Shown: positions 40,538-48,313 of the stretch, one piece after another | Position numbering within the stretch: the first letter of the stretch is position 1 | Layout: each line of letters opens with the position of its first letter | Assembly (NCBI RefSeq): GCF_004023625.1 | Contig: NZ_RPDJ01000053.1 | Coordinates: 1 to 48,734, forward strand | Direction: 5' to 3' | Length of the DNA stretch: 48,734 bases | Origin: Streptomyces cavernae | GTDB taxonomy: Bacteria > Actinomycetota > Actinomycetes > Streptomycetales > Streptomycetaceae | Position numbers and translations under genes: made by a program | The notes under the pieces: model-generated | What the model was told of the DNA's origin: nothing | The model's input: the letters and a program-made list of their open reading frames with translations, nothing else | Database searches by the model: none

Positions 40538-41338
40538 ATGTCCCACACCGCTCACATACGCAGCCACCGGAAACCCCGGCGCTCGAGTGCCTCGACGACG
40601 GCACTGCGCGCCGGTGTGGCCAGTGGTGTACTCAGCACCCTGGCCGTGGCGGCTGCCGCCGGCACGGCCAATGCGTCGGAGTCGTCGACGCAGACCCAGG
40701 AGCTGCCCGCGCTGACGGCGGACCTCACGGCGACGATCGCGCAGTCCGTGGCGGCGACCCAGCAGGCCGCGGCCGACTACCAGCTGCAGGCGGAGCGCGA
40801 CGCCGCCGCCGCTCAGGCCGCCGAGCAGGCCAAGGCCGATCTGGCGGTCGCCAAGAAGAAGGCCGAGGAGAAGCGCAAGGCCGAGGCAGAGGCGAAGCGG
40901 CAGGCCGCCGCGGAGCGTGCCTCCCGGTCCACCGAGCGGACCACCCTGACCTCCACGAGCACCTCCGCGTCCGCTCCGGCGAGCGGCAGCGTGGCCACGG
41001 TCATCAGCTTCCTGAAGGCCCAGGTCGGCGACGCCTATGTGCTGGGGGCGACCGGGCCCAACGCCTGGGACTGCTCCAGCCTCGTGCAGGCCGCGTTCAA
41101 GCAGGTCGGTGTCGATCTGCCGCGGGTCTCGCAGGACCAGTCGACGGTAGGCACCGACATCCCGCTCTCCCAGATCCAGGTCGGGGACATCCTCTACTGG
41201 GGCGGCAAGGGCTCCGCTTATCACACCGGGGTGTACATCGGTAACGGAAAGTACCTGGATGCCGCCAACCCGTCCAAGGGTGTGGTCATCCAGGACCTCT
41301 CCGGGTACCCGGCTTCCGGCGCGGTACGCGTGCTCTGA
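40538..41338 (+). CDS. Secreted NlpC/P60 peptidoglycan hydrolase
   Basis: A 266-residue exported cell-wall hydrolase. Residues 1-46 are a signal peptide with an arginine-rich start (RSHRKPRRSS) and cleavage near ANA-SE. Residues 62-130 are an alanine/lysine/glutamate coiled coil (AEEKRKAEAEAKRQAAAERA). The C-terminal papain-like domain has C179 (WDCSSL), H229 (SAYHTG) and the third polar residue near D241/N244. It cleaves the peptide stem of peptidoglycan. ATG 40538 gives the best signal peptide but has no good Shine-Dalgarno; in-frame GTG 40481 and ATG 40508 are alternatives. A Crp-like site lies upstream, in keeping with Crp control of another Streptomyces cell-wall lytic gene, rpfA. Confidence 0.9.
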   Translation: MSHTAHIRSHRKPRRSSASTTALRAGVASGVLSTLAVAAAAGTANASESSTQTQELPALTADLTATIAQSVAATQQAAADYQLQAERDAAAAQAAEQAKADLAVAKKKAEEKRKAEAEAKRQAAAERASRSTERTTLTSTSTSASAPASGSVATVISFLKAQVGDAYVLGATGPNAWDCSSLVQAAFKQVGVDLPRVSQDQSTVGTDIPLSQIQVGDILYWGGKGSAYHTGVYIGNGKYLDAANPSKGVVIQDLSGYPASGAVRVL

Positions 41339-41390
41339 GTTTTCAGGGTTTCCGGTGCACTGACTGTGGTGCGCTGAGTCGGAGTTGTGG

Positions 41391-41428
41391 CGAAGGGTCG
41401 CCCTCCCGTGGGGGAGGGCGACCCTTCG
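41391..41428. terminator. Perfect 17-bp stem terminator
   Basis: CGAAGGGTCGCCCTCCC (41391-41407) pairs perfectly with 41412-41428 around a 4-base loop. It ends the NlpC/P60 transcript and probably also the convergent reductase transcript. Confidence 0.88.
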
Positions 41429-41506
41429 GCGTGTGCGGAGATCCTCGTGGAAGAGGGTGCGTGTTGTGCGGGGCCGTCGGGGCCCCGCGGGGCTCGGCCC
41501 GCGGAG

Positions 41507-41655
41507 GCCGTCGCCGGAGGCCCGGCAGCGGACCACGCCCGGCAACAGCCGTCACCGGGAACCCGGCAGCGGACCACGCCCGGCGAAAGCCGCCGCCGGA
41601 GTCCCGGCAGCGGACCATGCCCGGCGAAGGCCGTCACCGGGAACCCGGCAGGCGC
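41507..41655 (+). repeat. 41-bp tandem repeat, 3.6 copies, abutting a stop codon
   Basis: Units start GCCGTCACCGGGAACCCGGC and contain GCGGACCACGCCCGGC (41507, 41548, 41589; partial at 41630). The last partial unit ends at the base next to the stop codon of the reductase gene. Confidence 0.88.
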
Positions 41656-42963
41656 TCAGGCTCGCGGAGCGACCTTGCTGAGGCCGTTGATGATGCGGTC
41701 CATCGCGTCGCCGCCCGTCGGGTCGGTCAGATTGGCCAGGAGCTTGAGCGTGAACTTCATCAGCAGGGGGTGGGTCAGGCCGCGCTGCGTGGCGAGCTTC
41801 ATGATCTGCGGGTTGCCGATCAGCTTCACGAAGGCACGGCCCAGCGTGTAGTAGCCGCCGTAGGTGTCCTTGAGGACGCGCGGATAACGCTGGAGGGCCA
41901 TCTCGCGCTGGGCGGGGGTCGCCCGGGCGTGCGCCTGGACGATGACGTCTGCGGCGATCTGCCCGGACTCCATGGCGTAGGCGATGCCCTCGCCGTTGAA
42001 GGGGTTCACCAGGCCGCCGGCGTCGCCGACCAGCAGCAGACCGCGGGTGTAGTGCGGCTGGCGGTTGAAGGCCATCGGCAGGGCGGCACCGCGGATCGGG
42101 CCCGTCATGTTCTCCGGGACGTAACCCCAGTCCTCCGGCATGGACGCGCACCAGGCCTTCAGGACCTCGCGCCAGTCCAGTTCCTTGAAGGAGGCGGAGG
42201 TGTTGAGCACGCCCAGGCCCACGTTGCTGGTTCCGTCACCCATGCCGAAGATCCAGCCGTAGCCCGGCAGCAGCCGGTCCTCGCCCGGCCCTCGCCGGTC
42301 CCACAACTCCAGCCAGGACTCCAGGTAGTCGTCGTCGTGCCGGGGCGAGGTGAAGTACGTGCGGACCGCGACGCCCATCGGACGGTCCTCCCGGCGGTGC
42401 AGGCCCATCGCCAGGGACAGCCGCGTCGAGTTCCCGTCCGCCGCCACCACGAGGGGCGCGTGGAAGGTGACGTCCCGCTTCTCGGCCTTGTCACCCGCGT
42501 CGGGGTCGCCCAGCTTGGCGTGCACGCCGGTGATGCGCCCCGTGCGCTCGTCGATGATCGGGGCGCCGACGTTGCACCGCTCGTACAGCCGCGCGCCCGC
42601 CTTCTGCGCCTGGCGCGCCAACTGCTCGTCGAAGTCGTCCCGTTTGCGGACGAGTCCGTAGTCGGGGAAGGAGGCGAGATCCGGCCAGTCGAGCTGGAGC
42701 CGTACGCCGCCGCCGATGATCCGCAGGCCCTTGTTGCGGAGCCAGCCGGCCTCCTCGGAGATGTCGATGCCCATCGAGACGAGCTGTTTGGTGGCGCGCG
42801 GTGTCAGACCGTCGCCGCAGACCTTCTCCCGTGGGAACGCGGTCTTCTCCAGCAGCAGGACATCCAGTCCGGCCTTCGCCAGGTAGTACGCGGTGGTGGA
42901 ACCGGCTGGCCCGGCCCCGACGACGATCACATCGGCGGTGTGTTCGGAGAGGGGCTCGGTCAC
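41656..42963 (-). CDS. Geranylgeranyl-reductase-family flavoprotein, MenJ-like
   Basis: A 435-residue FAD enzyme. The dinucleotide fold is VIVVGAGPAGSTTAYYLA (12-29), followed by GDGLTPRA, the GG-reductase loop, and the second FAD motif LLLVGDAGGLVNPFNGEGI. In mycobacteria the relative MenJ saturates one double bond of the menaquinone side chain. Its place near menG, mqnC and nuo makes the same role likely here. GTG 42963 was chosen because GGGGAG lies eight bases upstream; ATG 43014 would add 17 residues without a Shine-Dalgarno. Confidence 0.85.
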   Translation of the reverse strand: MTEPLSEHTADVIVVGAGPAGSTTAYYLAKAGLDVLLLEKTAFPREKVCGDGLTPRATKQLVSMGIDISEEAGWLRNKGLRIIGGGVRLQLDWPDLASFPDYGLVRKRDDFDEQLARQAQKAGARLYERCNVGAPIIDERTGRITGVHAKLGDPDAGDKAEKRDVTFHAPLVVAADGNSTRLSLAMGLHRREDRPMGVAVRTYFTSPRHDDDYLESWLELWDRRGPGEDRLLPGYGWIFGMGDGTSNVGLGVLNTSASFKELDWREVLKAWCASMPEDWGYVPENMTGPIRGAALPMAFNRQPHYTRGLLLVGDAGGLVNPFNGEGIAYAMESGQIAADVIVQAHARATPAQREMALQRYPRVLKDTYGGYYTLGRAFVKLIGNPQIMKLATQRGLTHPLLMKFTLKLLANLTDPTGGDAMDRIINGLSKVAPRA

Positions 42964-43062
42964 GGCGGGATCTCCCCAAGGTTGGTTATCTGCGTGCTGA
43001 CGGGCACTGGACATGGGCAGTCTATTCAGCGGTACCGATCACCCGGCTGAAGGGCTGCCCCT

Positions 43063-43569
43063 GTGAACCGAGCCTTGCCCGCTGTACGACTGCGCGTCCC
43101 GACGCACGAGGACGCCTTCGCCTGGCACCGGATCTTCGACGATCCGGAGGTGATGGAGTTCCACGGCGGCAAGGCGGCCGAGCTGTCCGTGTACGAGGAA
43201 CTGACCGCGCGGCAGCGCAGGCACGACGCGGAGCTGGGCTTCTGCCTGTGGACCATGCTGGACGAGGACGGCGAGGTCATCGGGTTCACGGGCGCGCAAC
43301 CGTGGCCGCACGAATGGGGCCCCAGGGGCGAGACGGAGATCGGCTGGCGGCTGGCGCGGCCGTACTGGGGGCGCGGATATGTCACCGCCGCCGCGCAGGA
43401 GACGCTGGGCAGGTTGCGGGAGGCGGGGCTGAGGGGTGTCGTGGCCATGGTCGACGCCGCCAACGAGCGGTCCATCGCGGTCACCAGGCGGCTGGGCATG
43501 GTGCTCGCCGAGAGGCACGTCGCGCCCGTCTCACGTCGGCCGGGGCATTGCTATCGGCTGGAGCTGTAG
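43063..43569 (+). CDS. GNAT-family N-acetyltransferase (RimJ-like)
   Basis: A 168-residue acetyltransferase. Recognisable parts are the N-terminal LRVPTHEDAFAWHRIFDDPEV, EIGWRLARPYWGRGYVTAAA (acetyl-CoA loop with the RGYVTAA variant of Q/RxxGxG/A) and AMVDAANERSIAVTRRLGMV. The group includes RimJ/RimL protein acetyltransferases and antibiotic acetyltransferases; the substrate is unknown. GTG start. The TAG stop lies in the first unit of a perfect 60-bp tandem duplication. Confidence 0.86.
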   Translation: MNRALPAVRLRVPTHEDAFAWHRIFDDPEVMEFHGGKAAELSVYEELTARQRRHDAELGFCLWTMLDEDGEVIGFTGAQPWPHEWGPRGETEIGWRLARPYWGRGYVTAAAQETLGRLREAGLRGVVAMVDAANERSIAVTRRLGMVLAERHVAPVSRRPGHCYRLEL

Positions 43570-43724
43570 GAGCTGGGGCTGAAGGAGCTGGAGGTGTTGG
43601 AGCTGAAGCTGTAGGAGCTGGAGCTGTAGGAGCTGGGGCTGAAGGAGCTGGAGGTGTTGGAGCTGAAGCTGTAGGAGCTGGAGCTGGCGGAGCTTCAGCT
43701 TCGGGAGCTCGATCTGCAGGAGCG
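43561..43724 (+). repeat. Perfect 60-bp tandem duplication plus degenerate tail
   Basis: 43561-43620 and 43621-43680 are identical. Each is built from GGAGCTG-like hexamers, and a degenerate third stretch continues to 43724. The first unit opens with the last two codons and the stop of the acetyltransferase gene (GAG CTG TAG). The unit is 20 codons long and would read as leucine/glutamate repeats if the TAGs were absent. Confidence 0.93.
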
Positions 43725-43811
43725 CGAGCCGTGAGGCCCGGTCCTGCCCCCGACGCTTCCGGAAGGGCCCGGTGCGGGCTTACCCTTCCGGTACCGCTGG
43801 GGGTGACGTAG

Positions 43812-44141
43812 GTGTACAAACCACCCGAAGTACACGTGCCGCGGCTGGTCGGTCTGATGGCCGTGGACGCCCGGGAAAGAGCGGAAGCACGTGGTGTCCG
43901 GATCGCCGCGCCGGACCGGCCCGACTTCCATCTGACCGTCTTCGACTACGTCGTACGGCAGTTCCCGCTCCCCGGGGCCGAGGTGCCGCGCGGCGCGGTG
44001 GTGACCGTGTGGTTCGACTTCGGCGAAGGAGAGGGCGAGGGAGGCGCGGGTGTGCGCGAACCGCGTGTGCCGCGGCCGCCGTCCGGTGGGATACGGCGCG
44101 AGTTGGATGCGCCGGGGGACGCGTTCGAAGTCCTCAGGTGA
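43812..44141 (+). CDS. Small single-PASTA-domain protein
   Basis: A 109-residue protein consisting of one PASTA domain (residues 7-69: VHVPRLVGLMAVDARERAEA, then VRQFPLPGAEVPRGAVVTVW) and a proline/arginine-rich tail. PASTA domains usually sit outside the cell on Ser/Thr kinases and penicillin-binding proteins. This one has no signal peptide, so its location and role are unclear. GTG start. 44142-44320 between it and menG holds no recognisable gene. Confidence 0.75.
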   Translation: MYKPPEVHVPRLVGLMAVDARERAEARGVRIAAPDRPDFHLTVFDYVVRQFPLPGAEVPRGAVVTVWFDFGEGEGEGGAGVREPRVPRPPSGGIRRELDAPGDAFEVLR

Positions 44142-44320
44142 GGCCGGGACCGTTCCGCGCTCATCGGGGTGATCGGACGGGGCGCCAGGGTGGTTGCCGT
44201 GGGTGCCGCGGTGAGCCACAGGACGCCGTACAGCACGGCGTCCGGGAAGCTGAGGCGTGCGGCGACCGTGTCGGTGCCCGTGCCGAGGCTCGAGGCGCCG
44301 ACGGCCCCGACCCGAACCGC

Positions 44321-45022
44321 TCAGCCCTCGTGCGGCTTGAATCCCCGGTGCAGTGCCACCACCCCGCCCGTCAGGTTGCGCCACGCCACCTTCGACCAGC
44401 CCGCCTTGCGCAGGTGCTCGGCCAGGGACGGCTGGTCGGGCCAGGCGCGGATGGATTCGGCGAGGTAGACGTACGCGTCCGGGTTGGACGACACCGCGCG
44501 CGCCACGGGCGGCAGGGCGCGCATCAGGTACTCGGTGTAGACCGTGCGGAAGGGCTGCCAGGTCGGGTGTGAGAACTCGCAGATCACGACGCGGCCGCCG
44601 GGACGGGTCACCCGCTGCATCTCACGCAGGGCCGCCTCCGTGTCCTGGACGTTGCGCAGCCCGAAGGAGATCGTCACCGCGTCGAAGGTGTCGTCCTTGA
44701 AGGGCAGTTTCGTCGCGTCGCCCGCCGTGAACGGCAGCCAGGAGTGGCGCTGCTTGCCCACCTGGAGCATCCCGAGGGAGAAGTCGCAGGGCACGACGTA
44801 CGCGCCGGTCCGCGCGAAGGGGAGGGACGAGGTCGCCGTACCGGCCGCCAGGTCCAGGACCTTCTGCGCGGGCCGGGCGTCGACCGCCTTCGCGACCTCC
44901 TTGCGCCACAGCCGGGCCTGGCCCAGGGACAGCACGTCGTTGGTGAGGTCGTAGCGTTCCGCCACGTCGTCGAACATCGCGGCGACTTCGTGCGGCTGCT
45001 TGTTCAGGGATGCGCGGGTCAC
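44321..45022 (-). CDS. menG: Demethylmenaquinone methyltransferase
   Basis: A 233-residue SAM-dependent methyltransferase of the UbiE/MenG family, performing the last ring step of menaquinone synthesis. Family marks: AAMFDDVAERYDLTNDVLS, SAM motif VLDLAAGTATSSL, ISFGLRNVQDTEAAL (diagnostic for UbiE/MenG) and RVVICEFSHPTWQPF. GTG 45022 gives the usual length. It completes a menaquinone set with mqnC, the polyprenyl synthase and the MenJ-like reductase. Confidence 0.95.
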   Translation of the reverse strand: MTRASLNKQPHEVAAMFDDVAERYDLTNDVLSLGQARLWRKEVAKAVDARPAQKVLDLAAGTATSSLPFARTGAYVVPCDFSLGMLQVGKQRHSWLPFTAGDATKLPFKDDTFDAVTISFGLRNVQDTEAALREMQRVTRPGGRVVICEFSHPTWQPFRTVYTEYLMRALPPVARAVSSNPDAYVYLAESIRAWPDQPSLAEHLRKAGWSKVAWRNLTGGVVALHRGFKPHEG

Positions 45023-45139
45023 GCGCCCATTGTGGCAGGAGGGCACAGGGCCGGGGCGCCCGGGAGCAGAGCGCGGGGAACGGGAAGCAGAGGCGAAGGG
45101 CCCGGGCGCAGAGGCGCGGGGCCCGACTCGGCCGGCCGG

Positions 45140-45274
45140 CCCGGATCGCCGCCGGGCACACAGGCACACGGCCGACTCGCCCTGCCCGGATCGCCGCCGA
45201 CCGCACAGGCACGCGGCCGACTCCACCTGCCCGCATCGCCGCCGGGCACACAGGCGCGGGGCCCGGCTCTGCCG
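45140..45274 (+). repeat. 45-bp tandem repeat, three copies
   Basis: Units start CCCGGATCGCCGCCGGGCAC (45140, 45185, 45230) with several changes. It lies just beyond the stop codon of the ABC-permease remnant and upstream of menG. Confidence 0.85.
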
Positions 45275-45299
45275 GGCCGGATGGCCGTTCCGTGCCCCG

Positions 45300-45430
45300 T
45301 CAGCGCCGCAAGGCCTCCACCGGCTGAATACCCGATGCCCGCCACGCCGGGTAGAGCCCCGCCACGACTCCGGTGACCAACCCGATCACTGGGGCTGCCG
45401 CGACCGTGCCCGAGGACTCGCGCGTCAGAA
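45300..45430 (-). pseudogene. C-terminal remnant of a MacB/FtsX-type ABC permease
   Basis: On the minus strand the codons before TGA 45300-45302 read VAAAPVIGLVTGVVAGLYPA, then WRASGIQPVEALRR. This is the last membrane helix and the EALRR end of this permease family. Only about 43 codons remain before the similarity stops at the tnpB relic. The rest of the permease and its ATPase are absent from the window. Confidence 0.78.
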
Positions 45431-45816
45431 GCGTGTTTCGGCAGTGGTCTGCTCGCAACCCGGCCGGCGACCCGAAGCGCTTCTGCTACGACCTGTCGGG
45501 CAGCACGACCCACCGCGACGCCCAGATCCGGCACGCCCTGACCCGGCTGCTGCATCACAGCCAACGGTGCGGGGCCGCGGCGATCGCGATCGAGGACCTC
45601 GACTTCACCAACGGCACCAGCCGGGAGAAGCACGGCCGCAACAAGCGCTTCCGCCGACTGCTCTCCCGTTTCCCCACCGGGAAGCTGAAGGCGCGGCTGG
45701 GGGCGATGGCCGCCGAACAAAGCCTCGCGATCGTCGCGGTCGACCCCGCCTACGCCTCCCGCTGGGGCGCCCAGCACTGGCAGCAGCCCCTCACCAGCAA
45801 GACCCGCAAGGCCACT

Positions 45817-45860
45817 CTCCCCCAAGCTCTCGGCTCCGCTCGAGCGGGGGGTACCCCCAT
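45817..45860 (+). repeat. 44-bp palindromic repeat, copy in tnpB relic (forward)
   Basis: It starts CTCCCCCAAGCTCTCGGC and ends GGTACCCCCAT. It interrupts tnpB similarity between SKTRKA and DAAAVAIG; the frame is kept across it. Confidence 0.85.
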
Positions 45861-46060
45861 CGACGCGGCAGCCGTGGCGATCGGACGGCGCGCCCTCGGG
45901 CATCCGATCCGGCGACGGACGACACCGCCCCCACAGCACCAGAGCGATGCTGCGGGGCATCGGACCGCCCAGGCCGGACCGGGTACCCGTGAGCGTGAGG
46001 AACCCCGCCCCCGCATTCCCGGACCACGATCGAGAGTCGTGCCGCCCGGACGCGGAGCGG

Positions 46061-46104
46061 TGGGGGTACCTCCCTGCTCGAGCGAAGCCGAGAGCTTGGG
46101 GGAG
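46061..46104 (-). repeat. 44-bp palindromic repeat, copy in tnpB relic (reverse)
   Basis: The same unit on the other strand, 200 bases from the forward copy. It interrupts tnpB similarity between PPGRG and GDQNAQHRS. Confidence 0.85.
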
Positions 46105-46176
46105 GGCGACCAGAACGCCCAACACCGTTCGGAGCACGCGACTGAGCTGCGTCCTGGCAGCAGGACTCACTCCCGC

Positions 46177-46404
46177 TCAGTCTCTACGAACGGTCAGGGA
46201 GGTGCCCCATCCCATGAACGCCATGCCGAGCACGGCCGCGTAAGCGAGACAGCCGACGCCGGCGAGAAGGCCGAGACGGCGAAGTATCTTGGATCTGCGC
46301 CCGGAGTTGTCCACGAACACGGGACCCTCCGCGGATCCCTTGCCGCTTTTACGACGACGCCCGCGCGCCGCCGCCTGATTTTCGATGGCAGGCTCGGATT
46401 TCAT
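46177..46404 (-). CDS. Small membrane protein, C-terminus replaced by transposon sequence
   Basis: A 75-residue protein with a basic N-terminal half (AAARGRRRKSGKGS) and one membrane helix (about 46-66, GLLAGVGCLAYAAVLGMAFM). It resembles short proteins found beside glycosyltransferase genes in Streptomyces, whose end continues SLTPSQLLPF. Here SLT is followed by VRRD and a stop, and those last codons are the complement of the tnpB end. The original C-terminus was therefore probably lost. Function unknown. Confidence 0.55.
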   Translation of the reverse strand: MKSEPAIENQAAARGRRRKSGKGSAEGPVFVDNSGRRSKILRRLGLLAGVGCLAYAAVLGMAFMGWGTSLTVRRD

Positions 46405-46723
46405 TCCCCGGGATTAAGTCCCGGCTTTGTGTCAGATACCCGGAATTCCATGTGAGAAGCCACGAGAAACGCCTTGACCTGTCTTCTTCCTATGAGTTTC
46501 CAGAGTCTCCGGCGCGCAGCGGGCTGGATAAGAGTGCACCGAATGTCCGCAAACCTCCGCCCGGTTGGTCCCATCCGGTCGAACTTTCTCATGAAGTGTC
46601 TGTGAGCGACCTGTCATGATGAAACCCGACGCGGAACACAACGGCGTGTGAGAGATTCCCCTCCGGGAAACTCTTTTTTGTTTCCGTGCTGAGACAGCAA
46701 TCACGAAAGCAGGTGCATGGTCA
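46405..46723. promoter_or_regulatory. Divergent leader region of the GH18-like lipoprotein gene
   Basis: 319 bases without a recognisable gene. The only clear element is the terminator-like hairpin at 46652-46679. CGCCTTGACC near 46468 could be a -35 element, but I could not match a -10. Confidence 0.4.
46652..46679 (+). terminator. Intrinsic terminator in the leader of the GH18-like gene
   Basis: GAGATTCCC (46652-46660) pairs with GGGAAACTC (46665-46673) with one A-A mismatch and the loop CTCC. Six T follow at once (46674-46679). It is oriented with the downstream gene, which starts 44 bases later, while the nearest upstream intact gene is on the other strand. This placement suits an attenuator. 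Confidence 0.65.
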
Positions 46724-47764
46724 ATGAGGAGTTTTCTGAAGCCGGCCGCCGGGCTCGTCTGCCTGTTGGCACTGGCCAGCGCAGGATGCTCCTCCGGTGG
46801 TGACGAGTCATCGGACGCCGGGACTCCCAAGGCGCCGGACAGTACCCGGGCGGCGCCCTCGGAGCCGGCTCAGGACGCGTCGTCGTCCACGACGTTCGCG
46901 CCGTACGTCAGCGCCAGCAGTGCCTCCGATCTGGACGCCGCCGGATCGCCGTCGACGTACAACCTCGCCTTCGTCGTCGCCAAGGGCAACTCCTGTACGC
47001 CGGTGTGGGACGCGAGCACCCCGATCGACAACTCGGCGGTCACCTCCCGGATATCGGCGCTGACCAAGTCCGGTGCCTCGGTGCGGGTGTCCTTCGGCGG
47101 GGCGTCCGGGACGGAGCTGGCCGAGGCCTGCGACAGCGCCTCCGAACTCGCCGCCGCCTACGGCAAGGCGCTCGACGCGGCCGGGGCGACGCAGGCCGAC
47201 TTCGACGTCGAGGGTGACGCGCTGAAGGACTCCGACTCGGTGGAACTGCGGTCGAAGGCGATCGCGCTGTTGCAGAAGGAACGCAGCGGCCTGAAGGTGT
47301 CCTTCACGCTGCCCGTGATGCCCACCGGGCTGGACTCCGACAGCAAGGCGCTGCTGGACTCCGCCAACAACAACGGGGTCCAGGTCTCCACCGTCAACAT
47401 CATGACCATGAACTACGGCGAGTCGTACCGGGACGACATGGGCGACTACGCGATCACCTCGGCCGAAGCCGCCCATGACCAGCTCGCGGACATCTTCGGC
47501 CTGTCCGACGCGGATGCCTGGCGGGGCATGGCGCTCACCTCGATGCTCGGGGACAACGACATCAAGGGCGAGACCTTCACGCTCGACGACGCGGCCCAGG
47601 TCCGCTCGTTCGCCGAGGAGAAGGGGATCGCCTGGGTCTCCATGTGGGCGACGTTCCGCGACCGGCAGTGCGACAGCGGCGACTCCTCGTCGAACGACGC
47701 GCTGACGAACTGCAGCGGGGTGGAACAGGAGGACGGCGCGTTCGGGAAGGCGTTCGCGGGGTGA
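46724..47764 (+). CDS. GH18-like chitinase-fold lipoprotein
   Basis: A 346-residue lipoprotein. The signal ends in lipobox ASAGC with C22 as the lipid site, followed by a serine-rich spacer. The catalytic-fold region begins FAPYVSAS. ADFDVEGD (159-165) corresponds to the DxxDxDxE box of GH18 chitinases, with E163 as the putative acid. IMTMNYGES and SMWATFRD are later barrel strands. The expected substrate is chitin or a related N-acetylglucosamine polymer, but the motif is less complete than in classic chitinases. AGGTG lies eight bases before ATG 46724. Confidence 0.82.
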   Translation: MRSFLKPAAGLVCLLALASAGCSSGGDESSDAGTPKAPDSTRAAPSEPAQDASSSTTFAPYVSASSASDLDAAGSPSTYNLAFVVAKGNSCTPVWDASTPIDNSAVTSRISALTKSGASVRVSFGGASGTELAEACDSASELAAAYGKALDAAGATQADFDVEGDALKDSDSVELRSKAIALLQKERSGLKVSFTLPVMPTGLDSDSKALLDSANNNGVQVSTVNIMTMNYGESYRDDMGDYAITSAEAAHDQLADIFGLSDADAWRGMALTSMLGDNDIKGETFTLDDAAQVRSFAEEKGIAWVSMWATFRDRQCDSGDSSSNDALTNCSGVEQEDGAFGKAFAG

Positions 47765-47782
47765 CCCACCCCGTGGCGCCTC

Positions 47783-48196
47783 CTACCGACGCCGGTGCAC
47801 CAGCCGCCCCGCGCACACCGTCGCCACGCACTCCCCCTCCGGGGTGAAGACCGCCAGGTCCGCACGGGCCGACTCCGTGAGAGGGAGGGAACCGGACCGC
47901 GGCAGGACCAGTACGTGGTTCCGGTCCGCCGCGGCACGGAGCTCCGGCGTGTCCGCGTGTTCCGCGAGCACCGCCACCGCGCCGAGTTTCAGCACCTCGT
48001 GCACCCGCTCGCGCGGGGTCGGCGCGTCCGGGAGCGGGCCCTCGTGGACCCGGGCCGGGCCCAGCCTGCCTGGCCAGCGGCGCACGCGCGCCCCGGGGAA
48101 GCGCTCGGCCAACTCCTCGTAGGAGCCGACGGCGGCGACCCGGTCGCCCGCCACGGCGACCGTGACGCCTTCCTCGGCCGTATGGATCGTCAGCAC
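47783..48196 (-). CDS. Imidazolonepropionase-like small protein
   Basis: A 137-residue protein resembling the short, beta-rich non-catalytic half of amidohydrolases (VLTIHTAEEGVTVAVAGDRV at the N-terminus; ARADLAVFTPEGECVATVCA near the end), annotated in Streptomyces as imidazolonepropionase-like. No metal-binding HxH is present, so hydrolase activity is unlikely. GTG 48196 was chosen by similarity; TTG 48208 would add four residues. It follows mqnC on the same strand and may be co-transcribed with it. Confidence 0.65.
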   Translation of the reverse strand: MLTIHTAEEGVTVAVAGDRVAAVGSYEELAERFPGARVRRWPGRLGPARVHEGPLPDAPTPRERVHEVLKLGAVAVLAEHADTPELRAAADRNHVLVLPRSGSLPLTESARADLAVFTPEGECVATVCAGRLVHRRR

Positions 48197-48224
48197 GCCT
48201 GCTCTCAACCTCGGTCGGCCTCGG

Positions 48225-48254
48225 TTGCCGTCAGTTGCCGTCAGTTGCCGTCAC
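48225..48254 (+). repeat. 10-bp tandem repeat, three copies
   Basis: TTGCCGTCAG occurs at 48225, 48235 and (with one change) 48245; another copy is at about 48270. It lies between the mqnC stop and the imidazolonepropionase-like gene. Confidence 0.82.
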
Positions 48255-48313
48255 GCCGGTCGGCGTCTGTTGCCGTCAGTTGGGGCACTACCTTCAGCCG
48301 GCGACCGTCGGCA

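Larger units (their letters stand above)
45445..46192 (+). pseudogene. TnpB (IS200/IS605-type) relic
   Basis: Only the C-terminal half remains. It starts near ARNPAGDPKRFCYDLSGS and keeps AIAIEDLDF (RuvC II glutamate), VDPAYASRWGAQHW and DAAAVAIGRRALGH (RuvC III aspartate); the N-terminal RuvC I part is missing. Two 44-bp palindromic repeats are inserted, in opposite directions. Near the end the frame shifts: WQQDSLPLSLYER, the usual tail, reads in another frame, with the normal stop changed to TAC. The gene is dead, but it marks an old insertion that removed neighbouring genes. Confidence 0.75.

Noticed and set aside
43481..43819. Minus-strand proline/alanine protein over the acetyltransferase 3' end
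   Set aside because: It only reads the 60-bp repeat from the other strand and lacks a start signal or conserved part.
46405..46723. Chitin-operon direct repeats of the TGGTCTAGACCA type before the GH18-like gene
   Set aside because: No such motif is present.
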